Below, one piece after another: positions 6,734-9,839 of a stretch of DNA of 9,839 bases. The translations under genes were made by a program, and so were the position numbers. Source of the DNA: an uncultured Bacteroides sp. (lineage in GTDB: Bacteria > Bacteroidota > Bacteroidia > Bacteroidales > Bacteroidaceae); NCBI GenBank assembly GCA_900557355.1, contig USSR01000210.1:1-9839 (forward strand). The letters run 5' to 3'. Each line of letters starts with the position of its first letter. Position 1 is the first letter of the stretch. Below the pieces are notes generated by a model. It was not told the DNA's origin. It worked only from the letters and a program-made list of their open reading frames with translations, and did no database searches.

Positions 6734-8889
6734 TTGAATCGTTTTTTAAAAGGTACTTTAATTAATAATTGAAAGTTTCGTCCCGGTTCAGGGATCTCCA
6801 CTTTGCGGTAAAAACTGAGATGATTGTAATAACGCGTATTGAATATGTTCCGAACGGTCAGAGTAATCTCCACCTTATTTCCGGCAACAGGTAAATCAAG
6901 AGAGCCACCTATATGGAAAAGGTTTGCACCCGGAGTACGATCTTCGTTACGGTCTACCCTATTTTGACGGGCTATGTTTTGCCATTCGGCATACAGCATA
7001 TAATGTTTCTTCTGCCAAGTCAGCGTATTATGCAAAGTGGCAGGCGGAGAAAAGCTCAAAGGAATATGTTCATCACAATTATAGGTATAGACATACTCAC
7101 CGGATATGCGATAACTGAAAGCAGAAGAAATACGAACCTCTGCACCTGCCTCCGTTCCTGCAAACAATGCCTCCGTCTGTGTATATCGATAAATCTGTCC
7201 TGTATGGGGTAATACGGACCATTCCCCCGTAGGGCGCAGAAAGATATAATTGCTGAACCAGTTGACGAACGGAGAAACATACAGAGACAATCGTCCGTAC
7301 TTCAACTGATAAGAAGCATCCATTTGCCAGCCTTGCTCGGAAGAAAGTGTGGCATCCCCTTGTTCGTGGCGGAATGTACCATGATGTACCCCATTCGAAG
7401 CCAATTCATTCGCACCCGGCAAACGGAAGCTCCGCCCAATGTTTACCTTCAGCTGATGCAGTACAGAAGGTGTCCATACCACTCCCAGCGACAGAGAATA
7501 GTCTCCGAAGCTTCTGTTTACACGACGACTGTTCCAACGGTAGGATTCCACCTGTTCATCACTATAGCCCTGCTCTTGCAGATAAGTTGCCAGATATGGA
7601 TCATCGTGGGCAAAAACACGTATACGCCCATAATCATACCGTATACCTCCACTAACAGCAAGTACATTATCCGGACGATACGTTGTAAGCCAGGATACCC
7701 CGGTAGTAAAACGCTCATATTCCGGCAGCAGAAAAGAATAGCCTGAAATTGTGTTTCTCTGAAACTGAGAATCCCATCCCATCCGATGTTCCCAGGAAGA
7801 AGAACCGATAAGCCGCCCTTTCGCAGAAAAGCTGAAAGTATTCAGATTAAAACCCAGTTCCTTATCCGGATTTGTTTGCGGCAAAGGCTGACTGCCGTAA
7901 TGGGTATGGAATGCACTCCATTCTTCACGATGATTATTCTGATAACCCATATCACCCGACAGGATAAACTTCTCCCAAACATATTGCTGATGAGTAGTCA
8001 CTTTCAGATGGTTCACTTTACTATAGGGAAGCTCTATGTTCCGGCTATCACCGTCATCTTCCAGACGCGACACATCGGGAATTCCATGTGCACCGGGAAA
8101 GAAACCTGTCTTCTGAAATACATTAGACACGGCATAATTCGACTTATACCCTTTCTTTTGGTATTGGGTAAAGAAATTGATATTACGCTCCCACCCTGCC
8201 GTATTCTTCAGCCGACGACCATGAACCGGCATCTTCTGAGTCAGATAGATTATCGTATCCGCCGGGATACGGTAATCCCCGAAGCGCTGTTCGGAATAAC
8301 GCAACTTCGTATACCAGGCATTCTTTTTGATGCCCAACATCAGCGAAGCGCCGAAAGTCTCGTTAACAGACTTCCCCAAAAGCGTTACATCACCAAACAA
8401 CATATTCTCTGCCGGAACCTGTACGGGAAAAATGTCAATCACTCCGCCCATGGCATCGCTGCCATAAAGCAACGAAGCAGGTCCTTTCATCACACTCACG
8501 GCATCTACATTGAAAGCATCGAGTTCCAGACCATGATCTGCTCCCCACTGCTGCCCTTCTTGTTTGATACCATTCTCCAATACGGCAACCCGGTTAAAGC
8601 CCATTCCCCGGATCATCGGTTTAGAAAAGCCCGAACCGATATCCATAGCTTGCACGCCCGGAATATTCTCCATCGCCTGCATAAAGTTACCTGTAAAATG
8701 TTTCCGCAAGAAATCCCGGTCAGCCACTTCAAGGGTAAGTGCAATCTTCTTATTCTGAAGTTGTTGGTAGGTTTCCGCCACCACTACTTCAGGCAAAGCT
8801 ACATTACGGACTGAATCGGATTCTTGCGCATGGGCGGAAAGAGCTGTACATAACACCCCTAACACGCCCGGAATAAATCCTATACGCAT
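6730..8889 (-). CDS. TonB-dependent outer-membrane receptor, probable metal (zinc or copper) transporter
   Basis: The 719-residue protein has a signal peptide (cleavage after AHA, about residue 21), a likely TonB box around 29-38 (NVALPEVVVAE), a plug domain about 48-155 and a 22-strand-type barrel to the C terminus. Plug motifs are MENIPGVQAMD at 73-83, PMIRGMGFNRVAVLENG at 91-107 and VMKGPASLLYGSDAMGGVI at 133-151. The barrel shows the usual FRLPGANELASNGVHHGTF at 488-506 and ends VRNIFNTRYYNHLS, then EPGRNF. It lacks the carboxypeptidase-like N-terminal extension of SusC glycan transporters, so it belongs with ion or siderophore receptors. The plug loop has GADHGLELDAF at 116-126; neisserial ZnuD binds zinc with an Asp-His pair in this region, and D118-H119 could do the same. 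Gene neighbours (DUF2946-like upstream, His-rich lipoprotein overlapping downstream) also point to a metal. Haem or a metallophore remain alternatives. Confidence 0.93.
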   Translation of the reverse strand: MRIGFIPGVLGVLCTALSAHAQESDSVRNVALPEVVVAETYQQLQNKKIALTLEVADRDFLRKHFTGNFMQAMENIPGVQAMDIGSGFSKPMIRGMGFNRVAVLENGIKQEGQQWGADHGLELDAFNVDAVSVMKGPASLLYGSDAMGGVIDIFPVQVPAENMLFGDVTLLGKSVNETFGASLMLGIKKNAWYTKLRYSEQRFGDYRIPADTIIYLTQKMPVHGRRLKNTAGWERNINFFTQYQKKGYKSNYAVSNVFQKTGFFPGAHGIPDVSRLEDDGDSRNIELPYSKVNHLKVTTHQQYVWEKFILSGDMGYQNNHREEWSAFHTHYGSQPLPQTNPDKELGFNLNTFSFSAKGRLIGSSSWEHRMGWDSQFQRNTISGYSFLLPEYERFTTGVSWLTTYRPDNVLAVSGGIRYDYGRIRVFAHDDPYLATYLQEQGYSDEQVESYRWNSRRVNRSFGDYSLSLGVVWTPSVLHQLKVNIGRSFRLPGANELASNGVHHGTFRHEQGDATLSSEQGWQMDASYQLKYGRLSLYVSPFVNWFSNYIFLRPTGEWSVLPHTGQIYRYTQTEALFAGTEAGAEVRISSAFSYRISGEYVYTYNCDEHIPLSFSPPATLHNTLTWQKKHYMLYAEWQNIARQNRVDRNEDRTPGANLFHIGGSLDLPVAGNKVEITLTVRNIFNTRYYNHLSFYRKVEIPEPGRNFQLLIKVPFKKRFK

Positions 8890-8974
8890 TGATTACAATC
8901 TTTTTAGAATAGAACAATGAGGGGGACAAGCTCTCAAAACCTGCCTCCGCATAAATAAAGAACTATGTAATCAA
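8889..8974. repeat. 9-bp inverted repeat bracketing the gap before the TonB receptor gene
   Basis: TTGATTACA (8889-8897) and TGTAATCAA (8966-8974) are perfect reverse complements 68 nt apart. In the minus-strand mRNA the upstream arm covers the stop codon of the DUF2946-like gene and the downstream arm ends on the A of the receptor AUG. A second helix, UCUUU with AAAGA, can stack just inside after a small internal loop. If formed, this would close off the receptor start site. Confidence 0.5.
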
Positions 8975-9285
8975 GCAGTGGGAGGACCGCGCAAATAATG
9001 TGAATAAGACAGTGCATAGACAATCTTATCCTGATAGACTACTTGCTCAAAAAGGATGGGCGTTAAGATACAATGGAAGTCAACCGACTGTGCTTCCGTG
9101 AAAAGAGAAAGAGAGAAGTGACAAATGCCACAATCGTCCGGCGAGTGGCGCGGATGATCGGCATGGGAGCAGGAAGTGGAATGACCTTCCTCATGGTGAT
9201 GAAAAGCTTTCACCACGAAGAATGGCATGAGCGACAAAATCAGCACCCATGCCACAACGGCTCTCTTCTTCCTACTACTATTCAC
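8971..9285 (-). CDS. Small His/Cys-rich DUF2946-like membrane or exported protein
   Basis: Read from the GTG at 9285 this is a 104-residue protein: NSSRKKR, then one hydrophobic segment about 8-27 (VVAWVLILSLMPFFVV), then HHHEEGH at 29-35, a Cys/His run CSHADHPRH, DCGICHF with a CxxC at about 52-55, and the C-terminal LRGPPTA. A hydrophobic N terminus, a CxxC and a terminal R-[AG]-P-P are features I associate with DUF2946 proteins, often found beside copper or TonB-receptor genes; the match is by eye only. It probably sits in the inner membrane or periplasm and binds metal. The frame can also open at a GTG at 9342 (123 residues), but that start falls inside the predicted promoter and would add 19 residues before a normal signal segment. 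No in-frame ATG exists. The TonB receptor gene follows after 81 nt with no promoter seen between them. Confidence 0.75.
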   Translation of the reverse strand: MNSSRKKRAVVAWVLILSLMPFFVVKAFHHHEEGHSTSCSHADHPRHSPDDCGICHFSLSLFTEAQSVDFHCILTPILFEQVVYQDKIVYALSYSHYLRGPPTA

Positions 9286-9315
9286 TTCTCTTACAGATAT
9301 TTTCTGAATATGCCG

Positions 9316-9347
9316 CGAAGATATGCATCGCAAACCGAACACGCAAA
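9316..9347 (-). promoter_or_regulatory. Bacteroides-type promoter for the metal-uptake operon
   Basis: On the minus strand, TTTG (9347-9344) is followed after 20 nt by TATCTTCG (9323-9316). The -33 box is perfect and the -7 box matches five of six fixed bases of TAnnTTTG. Transcription would begin near 9308-9312, leaving a leader of about 25 nt to the GTG at 9285. Confidence 0.55.
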
Positions 9348-9366
9348 CTACGACACTTAATATGTG

Positions 9367-9398
9367 TTACCGTTTGTAGTTTTACCAATATGTAGGTA
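9367..9398. promoter_or_regulatory. Repeated TTACC/GGTA motifs upstream of the metal operon promoter
   Basis: TTACC occurs at 9367-9371 and 9382-9386 (15-bp period), and the second copy pairs with GGTA at 9395-9398 to make TACC-N8-GGTA. The group lies 20-50 bp upstream of the -33 box, where a metal-responsive regulator could act. The motifs are short and I know of no matching regulator. The remainder of the 9348-9462 gap shows no gene and no clear terminator for the gene to its right. Confidence 0.3.
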
Positions 9399-9462
9399 TA
9401 GCCAGCATTACTTCTTTGCTTGTTTTCTATACGCAACACAAACAGCTGCACACTATGGATGC

Positions 9463-9839
9463 CTAAAACTCGTCTTCTGCAAAATAAAACACAATGTTCC
9501 CGTCATAATCAATGAACCCATCGTATTTCTTCAGTTTCACATGGATGACTTTCTCCGTGCGATGCTTCACATCTATGCTTTCTCCCCAATCAGAGCTAAA
9601 GCGAAGCATTTTCCCTATAGGACTCAGCAGGAAAGGCAAAGAGGCTCCCGGGCTACCTGCCCAAGTGGAATAGCCATTGATGAACTCAATAGGTTCACCA
9701 TTCCGCCTGGTCGGATCCAACATTTTATTTTCCAACTGTGCCCTGACTACATTAAAGTTCTCGTCGACAATATCCATATATCGTCTGTCTTTGAACTGTG
9801 CATAGGCATATCCCAAATAGAAGTTGCGAATATCCTCAA
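9463..9839 (-). CDS. Unrecognised protein, C-terminal 124 residues (runs off the right edge)
   Basis: The frame is open to the window edge and ends in TAG at 9463-9465. Visible residues start EDIRNFYLGYAYAQFKD, and no ATG occurs near the edge, so the true start lies outside. I do not recognise a family. The fragment is rich in aromatic and charged residues with alternating patterns typical of beta strands (YMDIVDENFNVV; KVIHVKLKKYDGFIDYDG; NIVFYF), a central Gly/Ser/Pro stretch (STWAGSPGASLPFLLSPIG) and an acidic end AEDEF. There is no membrane segment or lipobox in this part. Codon use and base composition resemble the neighbours. It is separated from the metal operon by a gap of about 120-180 nt containing that operon's promoter, so it is probably an independent gene read in the same direction. 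Confidence 0.8.
   Translation of the reverse strand, partial: EDIRNFYLGYAYAQFKDRRYMDIVDENFNVVRAQLENKMLDPTRRNGEPIEFINGYSTWAGSPGASLPFLLSPIGKMLRFSSDWGESIDVKHRTEKVIHVKLKKYDGFIDYDGNIVFYFAEDEF

Noticed and set aside
7786..8814. Long open frame (342 codons) on the plus strand opposite the TonB receptor
   Set aside because: It lies wholly within a well-supported receptor gene; its translation shows no domain and is rich in Ile, His and Arg, as expected from reverse reading of this gene.

Overview
The window looks like chromosomal DNA of a gut-type Bacteroides (order Bacteroidales). The evidence is the FtsH with a Gly-rich linker and an Ala in the arginine-finger region, a NigD-like lipoprotein, a DUF4625-type lipoprotein, and promoters of the Bacteroides kind (TTTG about 20 nt upstream of TAnnTTTG). 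I assign the genus from protein character and gene order, not from a database search.

Layout. Positions 1-3160 (+ strand) hold an operon: the 3' end of rsfS (ribosome silencing factor), then ftsH (membrane AAA+ zinc protease), then cdsA (CDP-diacylglycerol synthase). The genes are 8 and 22 nt apart. It converges on a minus-strand block at 3216-6055: surE (nucleotidase) followed 24 nt later by lpxB (lipid A disaccharide synthase), and then, after a terminator-like hairpin, a NigD-like lipoprotein gene. A Bacteroides-type promoter with two AT-rich palindromes lies just upstream of surE. Nearly identical hairpins (arms AAGCCGG/CCGGCTT) flank the nigD-like gene.

Positions 6242-9285 (minus strand) carry a second, accessory-looking operon. 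It encodes a small His/Cys-rich DUF2946-like membrane or exported protein, a 719-aa TonB-dependent outer-membrane receptor, and a His-rich DUF4625-type lipoprotein whose start overlaps the receptor stop (ATGA). I infer uptake of a transition metal, with zinc first choice and copper second. The reasons are the clusters of His, Cys and Asp, an Asp-His pair in the receptor plug as in neisserial ZnuD, and the DUF2946-like partner. A good promoter match places the first gene's start at the GTG at 9285 rather than the GTG at 9342.

The right edge (9463-9839, minus) is the C-terminal part of a protein I do not recognise.

The housekeeping half is ordinary but coherent: ftsH, cdsA and lpxB all bear on envelope lipid homeostasis. 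The metal operon and its non-coding elements are the most interesting part. No RNA genes, insertion sequences, CRISPR arrays or phage genes were seen.
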